47,595 nt of DNA from Pleomorphomonas oryzae DSM 16300. GTDB taxonomy: Bacteria; Pseudomonadota; Alphaproteobacteria; Rhizobiales; Pleomorphomonadaceae. Each line of letters opens with the position of its first letter. Position 1 is the first letter of the stretch. The translations under genes and the position numbers were made by a program. The DNA is taken from the NCBI RefSeq assembly GCF_000422965.1, contig NZ_KE383965.1, positions 1-47,595 on the forward strand, read 5' to 3'. Positions 40,476 to 47,595 of the stretch are shown one piece after another. The notes beneath the pieces were generated by a model that saw only the letters and a list, made by a program, of their open reading frames with translations, searched no databases and was not told the origin of the DNA.

Positions 40476-41402
40476 ATGAATTTCAATGCCTTCGACCTCA
40501 ACCTCCTCCGGGTGTTCGATGCGCTGATGGCCGAGCGCAGCGCCACCCGCGCCGGCGAGCGGGTCGGCCTCAGCCAGCCGGCGGTGAGCGCGGCGCTCAA
40601 TCGGCTGCGCGCGCTGCTCGACGACCAGCTGTTCGTGCGCCGGGGCAACGAGATGGTGCCGACGCCGCGCGCCGACGACCTCTGCGGCCCGGTGCGCGAA
40701 GCGCTGCGGGCGATCGAGGCGGCGCTGGGCCCGCCGCGCGGCTTCGATCCGGCCACGGCGCGGCGCACCTTCACGCTGCTGGGCGCCGATTTCTTCTCGA
40801 TGCTGTTGATGCCGCGCCTGTTCGCCCGCTGGAGCGACGTCGCCCCCGGCCTCACCTGGCGCTTTCTCGACAGTGCGCGCGGCGACGTGACACGCCTGTT
40901 GCAGGACGACGCCATCGACCTCGCCCTGGAGCGGCCGCTGGAGACGGCCGAGCCGATCGCAAGCGCGCAGCTGTTCGTCTCGCCCTTCGCGCTGATCGCC
41001 CGGCGCGGCCACCCGGCGCTATCGGGCGTGACGCCCGGCGATCCGGTGCCGCTGGCGATCTACTGCGACCTGCCGCATGCCATCCGCTCCATCGACGGCA
41101 CGCTCTCGGGCATGGTGGACGACGCCCTGGCCAAGGCCGGCGCCCGCCGCACGGTGCGCATCGCCCTGCCGCATTTCGAGAGCGTGGCCGAGGCGGTGGC
41201 CATGACCGACGCGCTGGCCGCCGTGCCCCGCCAATTCGCCGAAGCGGTGGCCGAGCGGCTGGGCCTCACGCTCTACGCCATGCCGGTGGATGTGCCGGCG
41301 CCGGATGTGCGGCTCTACTGGCACGCGCGGAGGAATGATGATCCGGCGCATCGGTGGCTGAGGGAGGCGGTGATGGGGTTGGCGGGGGAGTTGTGGGGGT
41401 AG
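40476..41402 (+). CDS. LysR family transcriptional regulator
   Basis: 308 residues. The N-terminal winged helix (DLNLLRVFDALMAERSATRAGERVGLSQPAVSAALNRLR) is canonical. The effector domain runs from about residue 90 to 300 (TFTLLGADFF onward, PbpR/NodD-like). The frame is open further upstream, but the family N-terminus places the start here. It is probably the regulator of the divergent cupin gene. The 3' end lies just before the base composition changes to the AT-richer island. Confidence 0.93.
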   Translation: MNFNAFDLNLLRVFDALMAERSATRAGERVGLSQPAVSAALNRLRALLDDQLFVRRGNEMVPTPRADDLCGPVREALRAIEAALGPPRGFDPATARRTFTLLGADFFSMLLMPRLFARWSDVAPGLTWRFLDSARGDVTRLLQDDAIDLALERPLETAEPIASAQLFVSPFALIARRGHPALSGVTPGDPVPLAIYCDLPHAIRSIDGTLSGMVDDALAKAGARRTVRIALPHFESVAEAVAMTDALAAVPRQFAEAVAERLGLTLYAMPVDVPAPDVRLYWHARRNDDPAHRWLREAVMGLAGELWG

Positions 41403-41572
41403 GGGGAGCGTTATCTGCCGGCTCATTGAGCAGCCCGGCACTAGGATTTCCACGCTGTCGCAGTTAATGTTTACCCAAAAGGTAATAACTTCAGCTATGC
41501 GGGGAGCTGAGTAATAATATAAATAGCTCGCAAAACAGAATTAGTTACAATATTTACCTGATAGGTTGCCTG
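41403..41572. other. AT-rich boundary before the defence-like island
   Basis: Sequence shifts sharply from GC-rich to AT-rich at about 41450 (for example AATAATATAAATAG). No gene is seen. It probably carries the promoter of the HEPN-like gene. Confidence 0.5.
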
Positions 41573-42112
41573 ATGACCAGAAATCGTTGGATGGAGGATC
41601 CCGAGGCAGTACTAGAGTCCGAAAGGCTGTATAATTTCATTGGCAAATACGTCATAAGTTTCCAGTGGCTTGAGGGGAAGATAGATGAGATCTACTTTTT
41701 GGCCAAAGGTGCCGAAAATAGGATGCCCACGATAGAGTGGCTGTCAAAGAAGACAATAGCGCAGAAGATCGATGGAATCTGTAGTTTGATTCACGACGGA
41801 GAGACGTTCCGGCCGGTAAAAATAGACGGCTGGTATGATAAGGTGAGTTCCGTTGTCGCTCGTCTACATCAGGAACGGGATCGCAGGAATAGTATTTTAC
41901 ACTCAAAGTACTTATTTGATTTTCTAGCTATCGGCATACCCGTTCTTCGGACGCGGGCGCGCCGGCAAAACGAAGTGGTCTCGCTCGATCAGGAGTATCT
42001 CTCGCCAGACCGTTGCCGTCAAATTATGGACGAAATCGGATTTCTGTCGTTTGATCTAAACATGATATTTGTGCAGCTGCTTCACGTCTACAATTACGAG
42101 AAAGAGAATTGA
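41573..42112 (+). CDS. HEPN-like helical protein (candidate RNase effector)
   Basis: 179 residues, mostly helical by pattern. The string RRNSILHSKY contains R105-NSIL-H110, an R-x4-H motif of the kind that forms the active site of HEPN ribonucleases, placed after a long amphipathic helix as in many HEPN toxins. Low GC marks it as acquired. It converges with the QueC/OGG-like operon, with only 8 bp between the stop codons, so it looks like a member of the same island although on the other strand. No family is recognised beyond the motif; the HEPN call rests on pattern alone. Confidence 0.6.
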   Translation: MTRNRWMEDPEAVLESERLYNFIGKYVISFQWLEGKIDEIYFLAKGAENRMPTIEWLSKKTIAQKIDGICSLIHDGETFRPVKIDGWYDKVSSVVARLHQERDRRNSILHSKYLFDFLAIGIPVLRTRARRQNEVVSLDQEYLSPDRCRQIMDEIGFLSFDLNMIFVQLLHVYNYEKEN

Positions 42113-42120
42113 TGGAATTC

Positions 42121-42801
42121 TTATGCACAAAAATAGAACCCCAGCTGATCATTCCTTATATTTCTGCTTGATTCACGCTGCCAAATCCACGCATCAAACT
42201 CCCTCCGGGATACCGACAATAGATCTGCGGCAAAGCAAAATGTATTCTTCAAATAATAATAATCGTCGCCTTCCACACCGGCGCGTAACGCAAAAGCCCT
42301 TATGTGTCTATCCACTGGAATCGATTCATCTCCAGCAAGACAGCTCATGTAATCTATCGTCTTGGGCCCGATGCCATTAAGTTGCCGAAGGCGCTCCGAA
42401 AAATCCCCCGAGCGCAAACTGGTGCGCAAATCATCAATGCCTTCGACTCCCAAATCGGCCAAGGTGCCCACCAGTCGAATGAAGCGATCTATTTTGGTGG
42501 GGTGCTTCCAATTTAGGAACGATCCAACTTCTCCACTGTTAACGATCTCTAGTAAGGTTTCAGTGGTGGTGGCGTAGGGATACGTCGCCAGTATTCTTTC
42601 TATTCGGGGGCGGACGACCGTAGAGTAATTCAGTCCTGCCTGGAGTATTGAGTCGGCAAGTAGAGCGCCCAAATGGCGATAATGGGCTCGTACCCTCGCC
42701 TGTGATTTTTGCAGCCCGTCCGAGTTCGCAAAATCGGCGACCTTTCTTGCTGCAATAAGAAGCTCCAGCCTTCCCGCTGCTGCGTCGCCGATTTTTGTCA
42801 T
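42121..42801 (-). CDS. HhH-GPD (OGG-like) DNA glycosylase family protein
   Basis: 226 residues. The helix-hairpin-helix LNGIGPKTIDYM (141-152) carries K147 at the place of the catalytic lysine of bifunctional glycosylases, and VDRHIRAF supplies D164. No Fe-S cluster cysteines follow. OGG-like proteins of this sort occur as Cap11 in type IV CBASS beside a QueC-like Cap9. Here too it is translationally coupled (ATGA) to a QueC-like gene. The substrate may be a modified base or a nucleobase-protein adduct; that is speculation. The open frame extends upstream, but the overlap start is favoured. Confidence 0.8.
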   Translation of the reverse strand: MTKIGDAAAGRLELLIAARKVADFANSDGLQKSQARVRAHYRHLGALLADSILQAGLNYSTVVRPRIERILATYPYATTTETLLEIVNSGEVGSFLNWKHPTKIDRFIRLVGTLADLGVEGIDDLRTSLRSGDFSERLRQLNGIGPKTIDYMSCLAGDESIPVDRHIRAFALRAGVEGDDYYYLKNTFCFAADLLSVSRREFDAWIWQRESSRNIRNDQLGFYFCA

Positions 42802-43421
42802 CCGAGTAGCCCCGTTTTGCGGAGTGCTGCTAACCTTTCCACGCAGTTTGGGCAAGCCCCGCATGGCAGCTCGCTGGCTGCTTGGCACGAAAAAGTTCTC
42901 CCGATCGGTACTTTCAAACGGATCGCTTCCTGAGCGACCTCTGCTTTCGAACTATATCGAAATGGGGAGACGAAGCGCACCGGCCCAATTTTCTCAGTCA
43001 GCCCGTCCAACTTGTTCATAAACTCGGCCGTGCAGTCGATCTCCTTAGCATGATTACTGTTTATAAAGCCGGTATATACTGTGGTCGCGCCTAAAGTTTG
43101 TGCGCGTGCGGCTGCAGCCGCGAAAAACACAAAAGTCCTATAGGGAACATACAGCTCGTCATCCTGTACGTTTTCGCTCCACAGATCTGCTTCCCTGATG
43201 AGCCTAGAGCTGGACCCTTTAAACAAATCTGATATGTCGTTTCTTTCCGGGGGCAGTACCTGCGACGGCAGAACGGAATTCACCAAGTCCCATTCTTTTT
43301 CGACGCAATGCTGTCCATAGTCAAAGAATACTGGTTGCACACAGTACCCTTTCTCGATCAGTAAATATGAGACCGTTGTGGAATCCAGACCTCCGGAAGC
43401 CATCAAAATTACCATTTTCAT
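42798..43421 (-). CDS. QueC-like enzyme of a defence-type operon
   Basis: 207 residues. PP-loop ATPase motif SGGLDST (9-15) and the QueC zinc site with four cysteines in TFSCQAASELPCGACPNC. Housekeeping QueC makes preQ0 for queuosine, but no queD, queE or queF lies here and the neighbours are OGG-like and PfkB-NDT genes. QueC homologs in type IV CBASS (Cap9) are reported to attach a deazaguanine to a protein N-terminus, and QatC is another defence member. Codon use and GC are unlike the flanking chromosome. It starts 1 bp after the stop of the upstream gene. Confidence 0.88.
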   Translation of the reverse strand: MKMVILMASGGLDSTTVSYLLIEKGYCVQPVFFDYGQHCVEKEWDLVNSVLPSQVLPPERNDISDLFKGSSSRLIREADLWSENVQDDELYVPYRTFVFFAAAAARAQTLGATTVYTGFINSNHAKEIDCTAEFMNKLDGLTEKIGPVRFVSPFRYSSKAEVAQEAIRLKVPIGRTFSCQAASELPCGACPNCVERLAALRKTGLLG

Positions 43422-43422
43422 T

Positions 43423-44745
43423 TTACGGTACTCGTAGCTTTGATACGCAATTGAATAGCCCGTTCAAACAAGTATCTAGATCGCTCGAATAGACGTCGCT
43501 GCCACACATAACCATCGTGTTATTGTTTTCTTTTCTCGGATCAAAGGTTATTACAGGTTTGCGTTTGGCTATTGCCCAGCCAGTCTCTATCAGAGTGCCG
43601 GGGTCCCTATTCAGAGGAATCGAGAACACCGCAACACATTGCTCTAAGAGCTCGAGGTCTTTTGTATAGAAATGGAGAAGGTTACTTGTATCTGCGCCCT
43701 GTGTGGCTTCCCCATTTTCCTGTATCGGCCGGCGAATTTTGAAATTATGATATTGTAATGAGCGAACAGCCTCGTCGATTTCTCTCTTGTCGATGTACGA
43801 AAAATCTGGAGCAGCTAGATAGATATTGTACTCACTTCGCTCATGCCAAGGAAGCTGTACACCGCCTAGTCCTTTTACTATCTCAATAGGGAGAGCGATA
43901 TCTCTCGTTACACTTGCCTTGAAGTCGTCTGGGAAGGTGGTCTGCGCGTATGAGGTCGCCGCCTGCATTCCTCGCCATGCGGCTGTTTCGGGGCTGTCTC
44001 GCAGAAAGCCGGAGAACGCTGCGGTATACACGTCGCCGACACCGACGGAGTTGACCGTTGATCCGAGTACGGAAGGGATATAGTGAATTCGGTCCGCTAT
44101 AAGATCAAATAGGCGGCTTCCTCCTCTGTTTTCCTTTAGAAGGAAAAGCGGTACGTCAATTTTCTTTAAGCTCTCCGGGAAATAATCTACGTTATCTCGT
44201 GATTTGGCCTGGAAAAGATCTGAAGATGTTGATGTAACTAACGCTCTTATTCTGCTTGGAGGAAGCGCAGAAAGATCTTTGTCAGTAAAATTGTAAGCAA
44301 TATCGATAATTATTTGCGCGTTTTGACTTAGTGATTTGAGGACGTCGCCAATATCATACCGACCCGGAAATAAAGTAACGGTCTGGAACTCGCTTAGCGC
44401 GTTTTTATTTTGGCTGATTTCCACCCGTTTAGTGTCCCGAAGTACATCCTCATACCCTTGGTCGGCGACCTCCCTCGCGTCGCCGATCACGATCAAATTC
44501 GGCGATCCTGTCACGTTTCCAAGATGAATGAACTCTTTGCAACCGTGCTTGCTGAGGTAGTCTTTAACTTCGCTTAATATATATGCTGGACAGATTGCTG
44601 CGACGGAATAGGGTATTCCACATGCCCAGAGTCCCCGGGCAGCATGAACAATGCCTCCAAGGCGCATTTTGCAAGGTGTGGTGTTCGTCGCTACGGTGAA
44701 GTCAATGAAAACCTCACCTACGAGTAGTTGATCGCTCGTTTTCAT
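43423..44745 (-). CDS. PfkB-type kinase fused to nucleoside 2-deoxyribosyltransferase
   Basis: 440 residues. Residues about 5-290 are a PfkB/ribokinase-like domain: GEVFIDFTV, MRLGGIVHAARGLWACG, and the catalytic motif GVGDVYTAAFSGF with D238. Residues about 305-440 are a nucleoside 2-deoxyribosyltransferase: YNIYLAAPDFS at the start and DPGTLIETGWAIAKRKPVI with catalytic-type E387. The pair suggests phosphorylation and base exchange on a nucleoside. In an operon with a QueC-like enzyme it could prepare or recycle a modified nucleobase. ATG 44745, 4 bp after the previous stop, is preferred to an in-frame TTG 30 bp upstream. Confidence 0.85.
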   Translation of the reverse strand: MKTSDQLLVGEVFIDFTVATNTTPCKMRLGGIVHAARGLWACGIPYSVAAICPAYILSEVKDYLSKHGCKEFIHLGNVTGSPNLIVIGDAREVADQGYEDVLRDTKRVEISQNKNALSEFQTVTLFPGRYDIGDVLKSLSQNAQIIIDIAYNFTDKDLSALPPSRIRALVTSTSSDLFQAKSRDNVDYFPESLKKIDVPLFLLKENRGGSRLFDLIADRIHYIPSVLGSTVNSVGVGDVYTAAFSGFLRDSPETAAWRGMQAATSYAQTTFPDDFKASVTRDIALPIEIVKGLGGVQLPWHERSEYNIYLAAPDFSYIDKREIDEAVRSLQYHNFKIRRPIQENGEATQGADTSNLLHFYTKDLELLEQCVAVFSIPLNRDPGTLIETGWAIAKRKPVITFDPRKENNNTMVMCGSDVYSSDLDTCLNGLFNCVSKLRVP

Positions 44746-44749
44746 CACT

Positions 44750-45127
44750 TCACACTGCGGCAAAGTCGACGTCAATTCTCATAACTGGCGCTGCGGCAGA
44801 ATTGATGATGATGCCGACGTACCTGATTCCAGACTGCAGGCAGCCCGCGATGTAATTGTATTGGGTTGGAAGAGCGCCAACGCTCTCGCCGGTGTCGCTT
44901 ACTGCGACCACACGTCCGCGGAGTTCGAGGGTTAAGCTGGATCCGTTGGGCGGTATTTGCCCGTGATTTTTGTAGTAGTCGTAATGCTCGATGTCCTCCA
45001 ACCCGGTGCTGAACGCTTGGCGGCACTTGTCTTCCCCGCTGCTTCCGCCAGAAGCTCCACCGTTGCTTTCTGTTTTTTTGGCGGAGCCTGTGTAATCGGA
45101 GAAGCGACCAGACCCACTACTGCCCAT
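44750..45127 (-). CDS. Small protein with Gly/Ser N-terminal tail, first gene of the QueC-like operon
   Basis: 125 residues of unknown family. The N-terminus MGSSGSGRFSDYTGSAKK is flexible, and after Met removal it would expose glycine. A further GASGGSSGEDKC linker precedes a compact, strand-rich domain (SLTLELRGRVVAVSDTGESV, YNYIAGCLQSGIRYVGIII). The ribosome site GGGAGG 7 bases before the ATG leaves little doubt about the start, so the exposed glycine is not an artefact. As the leading gene it may be the substrate or sensor that the downstream enzymes act on. Confidence 0.75.
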   Translation of the reverse strand: MGSSGSGRFSDYTGSAKKTESNGGASGGSSGEDKCRQAFSTGLEDIEHYDYYKNHGQIPPNGSSLTLELRGRVVAVSDTGESVGALPTQYNYIAGCLQSGIRYVGIIINSAAAPVMRIDVDFAAV

Positions 45128-45582
45128 GATTTCCCTCCCGTGGTGCCGAAGCATACTCACGAGTAGCCTATCTCTCAATCGAGCGTAGCGGCAATGCGTT
45201 TCTGCACGTAGCAAATTGACTTATGTGACTTCCTAAGTCGAGAGGGGGGAACTCGGACGGCTTTTGGAGCCCGGGGCGATCGGCACAGGCTACGTGCGCT
45301 TCGAGCACCCGTTTTGCGGTTTCGGTCCGTCTCCCTGTTTACGCGGGTGAGAGAGACATGATTGAGCGCCAGAAAGACGTCGTTCGTCTCGCCTGGGCCA
45401 GCGATTGCGTCTTTTCAGGCGGCTACGACACTTTGCTCGTTCCGTCCCGTCTCCACCCCCCTCTTTCCCTGATTGCGGAATCCGAGTCATTTTCTTGCTC
45501 GCCCCTGAAATGAATCTCCGTCCCAACGCCCCGCTGCCTATACTCGCGTGAAAGGCAGACGGTGGGGCTGCGGAGTACCTGT
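45128..45582. other. Intergenic region upstream of the QueC-like operon
   Basis: It contains the probable promoter of the operon (AT-rich near 45165-45235) and then GC-richer sequence in which open frames are short and unlike any family I know. No gene, tRNA or clear terminator seen. Confidence 0.4.
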
Positions 45583-45650
45583 GCCCGATATCGGCGTCGC
45601 GTCCTTTTCTGCCTGAGGTCCCAGCCTGCGCTGGGATGACAGACCTATGG
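45583..45650. repeat. REPIN-like single arm
   Basis: CCGATATCGG, CTGCCTGAGGTCCCAGC, stem CCCAGC/GCTGGG, GATGACAGACCTATGG. A further stem variant. The 45651-45908 stretch after it shows no gene. Confidence 0.78.
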
Positions 45651-45908
45651 GATGGCGGCTTACGGTGGCTGCGCGGCGATGACGGACCTATAGGACGGCT
45701 GCTTGCGGCGGCTGGGCGGTGGCTGTTGGATGAGCCGCCTCAACGCTGCCCCAGCCGTTAACACCTCGCCTCGCCTCCGTGCGGTTGGGACGCCTGTCGC
45801 CCCAGGGTTGCTGCGGGTTTTTCGGTTGCTTTGCCCGTTAACTTTTCGGCGGCAGGATTTGTGTTGCCCCACGACGCGCTGCGTCGGCTCCACGCAAGGA
45901 GAGCCGGC

Positions 45909-46925
45909 ATGGCAGACCAGATGACAACGGAGATGCGCGCCAGCTGGCGCGCCGATGAGGATGAGCGGGACGGCGGGTATCGATCCGGCGGCGAGCGGGG
46001 GACGGGTTATGCCGCCGATCGTTTGGCTGGGGCGGGAACGGGCCGTGGCGCCGAACTCCAGCGGCCGAGCACCGCGCCGCGCCTCACCGGCCCCGGCCTG
46101 ACCGAGGCGACGCGCAAGGCGGTGGCGGCGGGCAAGGGGCGGCCGTCGCTGGTGGCCGGCGACGATGCCGCGGCCGAGGGCCTGCCCACCACCTGGTTTT
46201 CGCCGGCGCAGATGAGCCGGGAAGCGGCGCGGGCGCTGTTCGATTATCGCCCCGACGGCCGGCTGTTCTGGCGCGATCCGGTGGGACGGCGGCACCCCGA
46301 GGCGGGCGGCGAGCTCTATCGCAAGCGGCTGGATGCCGGCCCGATCTGGACCGTCCATCTCGGCAGCCGGGCGGCCGTCACCCGCTACATGCGCCGCTAT
46401 CTCGTGTGGAACTGGCACTTTGGCGGCACCGACCGGGTGCTGCTGCCTAGGAACGGCGACACGCTGGACGACCGGATCGACAACATCCGCCTGGGGGCGC
46501 GCCTCCAGGGCTTTGCCGCCGATGCGCCAGCGGTGGGGGGCGAGGCGGTGCCGGCGACGGAGACGGGCGTCACCTGCCCGTGCTGCGGCGCGCTGGCGCC
46601 GGTTTTGTCGCCCAACCTGATCGCCCGCGCCTATGAGCTGCCGCCGCAGCAGGAGGCGATCCTCACCCGCGTCTGGCAGGGCAAGGGCAAGCCGGTGACC
46701 GGCGAGGCGATCATCGGCGAGATGTATGCCGACGATTTCGACGGCGGGCCGGAATACGAGACGGCGCGCAAGTATTTCAAGACGCAGCTCTGCCTGCTGA
46801 GGAAGCGCATCGAGGGCTCGGGCGTACGCATCGAGGCGGCCGGCTATCAGCGCGGCTTCAAGCTGGTGCTGGGGGAAGGCGGCAAACCTGCTTCGGCTAG
46901 TCTCTCCGAGGCAAACGAGGAGTGA
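45909..46925 (+). CDS. Phage-type protein: degenerate HNH region plus C-terminal winged helix
   Basis: 338 residues. After a disordered N-terminal 100 residues, the stretch DYRPDGRLFWRDPVGRRHPE to RNGDTLDDRIDNIRLG follows the plan of HNH_3 phage endonucleases, but the histidines and the DHxNG core are absent (LLPRNGDT), so nuclease activity is unlikely. A CPCCGAL zinc-knuckle-like CxxC sits at about 220. The last 90 residues (PQQEAILTRVWQGKGKPVTG, then LRKRIEGSGVRIEAAGYQRG) resemble an OmpR-type winged helix. It is encoded 3 bp before a terminase small subunit, so it may take part in phage packaging-site recognition. Confidence 0.72.
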   Translation: MADQMTTEMRASWRADEDERDGGYRSGGERGTGYAADRLAGAGTGRGAELQRPSTAPRLTGPGLTEATRKAVAAGKGRPSLVAGDDAAAEGLPTTWFSPAQMSREAARALFDYRPDGRLFWRDPVGRRHPEAGGELYRKRLDAGPIWTVHLGSRAAVTRYMRRYLVWNWHFGGTDRVLLPRNGDTLDDRIDNIRLGARLQGFAADAPAVGGEAVPATETGVTCPCCGALAPVLSPNLIARAYELPPQQEAILTRVWQGKGKPVTGEAIIGEMYADDFDGGPEYETARKYFKTQLCLLRKRIEGSGVRIEAAGYQRGFKLVLGEGGKPASASLSEANEE

Positions 46926-46928
46926 TCC

Positions 46929-47339
46929 GTGCCGCGCAAGGTGAAACAGCAACCGCCCGAGATGGATGGCGAGCCAGGCGGAAAAGTGGACGCCGGCTGG
47001 CTGCTCGGGCGGCTGGTGGACGAGGCGACTGCCGATATCGCCGATCTCTATGACGGCGAGGGGAAATTGAAGCCGGTGGACGAGTGGCCCGCCGTGTGGC
47101 GGCAAGGCCTGGTGCAGGGCGTGGAGATCGAAGAGCGCTTCGAGGGCCGCGGCAATGCCCGGGAGCAGGTGGGGTTTGTGAAGAAGATCCGCCTCTCCGA
47201 CCGGCTGAAGCGGCTGGAGCTGATCGGCAAGCACATCGGGGTGAAGGCGTTTGAAGAGACCGTGCGGGTGAAGGGGCTGGAGGGTTTGGGCGAGCGGCTG
47301 GCAAGGGCGGCGAAAAGGTTGGCGGAGGAGGGGGAATGA
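46929..47339 (+). CDS. Phage terminase small subunit
   Basis: 136 residues. The string IADLYDGEGKLKPVDEWPAV and the late LSDRLKRLELIGKHIGVKAF are the hallmark of terminase_2/xtmA-type small subunits found in alphaproteobacterial phages and gene-transfer-like remnants. The first 30 residues, which normally hold a helix-turn-helix, are shortened, and DNA binding may have moved to the upstream winged-helix protein. Starts with GTG after GAGTGATCC. No large subunit follows within the window; a REPIN-like unit begins 30 bp after the stop, so the cassette looks like an orphan remnant. Confidence 0.85.
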   Translation: MPRKVKQQPPEMDGEPGGKVDAGWLLGRLVDEATADIADLYDGEGKLKPVDEWPAVWRQGLVQGVEIEERFEGRGNAREQVGFVKKIRLSDRLKRLELIGKHIGVKAFEETVRVKGLEGLGERLARAAKRLAEEGE

Positions 47340-47369
47340 GGGGGATGGAGGTGGAGATGGGAGACCGAT

Positions 47370-47595
47370 ATCGGCCGCAGCGCCTTCTCGTCCCGAGATC
47401 CTCGGCCTGCGCCGAGGAAGACAGTTTTGATAATTATGACAATAGGTTAGGTGGTGCCTTGCCCCCGTTCCATCGCCATCTCGCCGCATTCCATTCTCAA
47501 CCCGCATCGAGCGATCTCCCCTCCCCATCACTCTGTTTTCCTCGGCACAGGCCGAGGATCTTGGGCAGGATGGGGCGAGGGGGAGATATAGGGCT
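47370..47595. repeat. REPIN-like composite, long-spacer type, cut by the window end
   Basis: Left arm CCGATATCGG, stem CCTCGGC/GCCGAGG, GAAGACAG. The spacer ends CTCCCCTCCCCATC. Right arm has CTCTGTTTTCC, stem CCTCGGC/GCCGAGG, CTTGGGCAGG and AGATATAGG. Confidence 0.82.

Noticed and set aside
42798-43421. Housekeeping queC of queuosine biosynthesis
   Set aside because: No queD, queE or queF nearby; AT-rich acquired context and coupling to an OGG-like gene point to another role. Genome-wide absence cannot be tested here.
45241-45540. A possible gene end in the gap before the phage genes (short plus-strand frame ending CLRG)
   Set aside because: No motif, no start and no similarity that I could recognise.
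45660-47531. A 623-codon open frame on the minus strand
   Set aside because: Antisense to the phage-type genes and to repeat sequence; no recognisable domain.

Overview
The window is high-GC bacterial DNA with dense operons, ATGA-type start/stop overlaps and many paralogous alphaproteobacterial families. It most resembles a free-living alphaproteobacterium of the Hyphomicrobiales (Rhizobiales). That placement is inference; no rRNA or tRNA gene was seen that could fix it.

Layout. (1) 1-1.4 kb: the tail of a DDE-type transposase, then a complete IS110 element inserted in a palindromic intergenic repeat. Its 5' non-coding end folds as a bridge RNA whose two target guides and two donor guides can all be read. 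(2) 1.4-10.7 kb: ordinary chromosome, with a P-loop NTPase, copper nitrite reductase (nirK), an exported alpha/beta hydrolase, a PhoX-type phosphatase, two tandem paralogous lipoproteins, a TetR/VOC pair with a clear operator, and peptide deformylase. (3) 10.9-14.3 kb: a radical-SAM peptide-modification operon: a Tat/lipobox precursor with a Tyr-rich repeat tail, two radical SAM proteins, and between them a protein with only the C-terminal cysteine cluster. (4) 14.6-20.5 kb: a GIY-YIG protein and an arsenic island (ArsC-GNAT fusion, Acr3, thioredoxin-type ArsC, ArsR; divergent ArsP-type permease, a ProC-like dehydrogenase and a small thioredoxin). (5) 21.2-24.7 kb: nickel ECF transporter NikMN-Q-O with divergent NikR and an operator between them. 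(6) 24.9-27.8 kb: nitronate monooxygenase among decayed gene ends. (7) 28-31.3 kb: a four-gene translationally coupled operon (LpxH-like phosphatase, ceramide-glucosyltransferase-like enzyme, DedA protein, family 2 glycosyltransferase). (8) 32.4-36.1 kb: FecR-domain protein plus CHASE2-GGDEF-EAL. (9) 36.7-41.4 kb: BrnT/BrnA inside 229-bp direct repeats, a histidine phosphatase-like protein, KdsD-like isomerase, GNAT, cupin and LysR genes. (10) 41.5-45.2 kb: an AT-richer island with a HEPN-like gene facing a four-gene operon (small Gly/Ser-tailed protein, PfkB-nucleoside deoxyribosyltransferase fusion, QueC-like enzyme, OGG/HhH-GPD glycosylase-like enzyme). It looks like an undescribed defence or nucleobase-conjugation system. 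(11) 45.9-47.3 kb: two phage-type genes (degenerate HNH plus winged helix; terminase small subunit).

Most gaps between genes are filled by one REPIN-like family: two inverted ~70-bp arms, each with a GATAT box, a short hairpin and an AT-rich box, around a spacer. More than 40 arms were seen. The hairpin stems change sequence from copy to copy yet stay self-complementary. The IS110 element targets this family, and several truncated genes end beside its copies.
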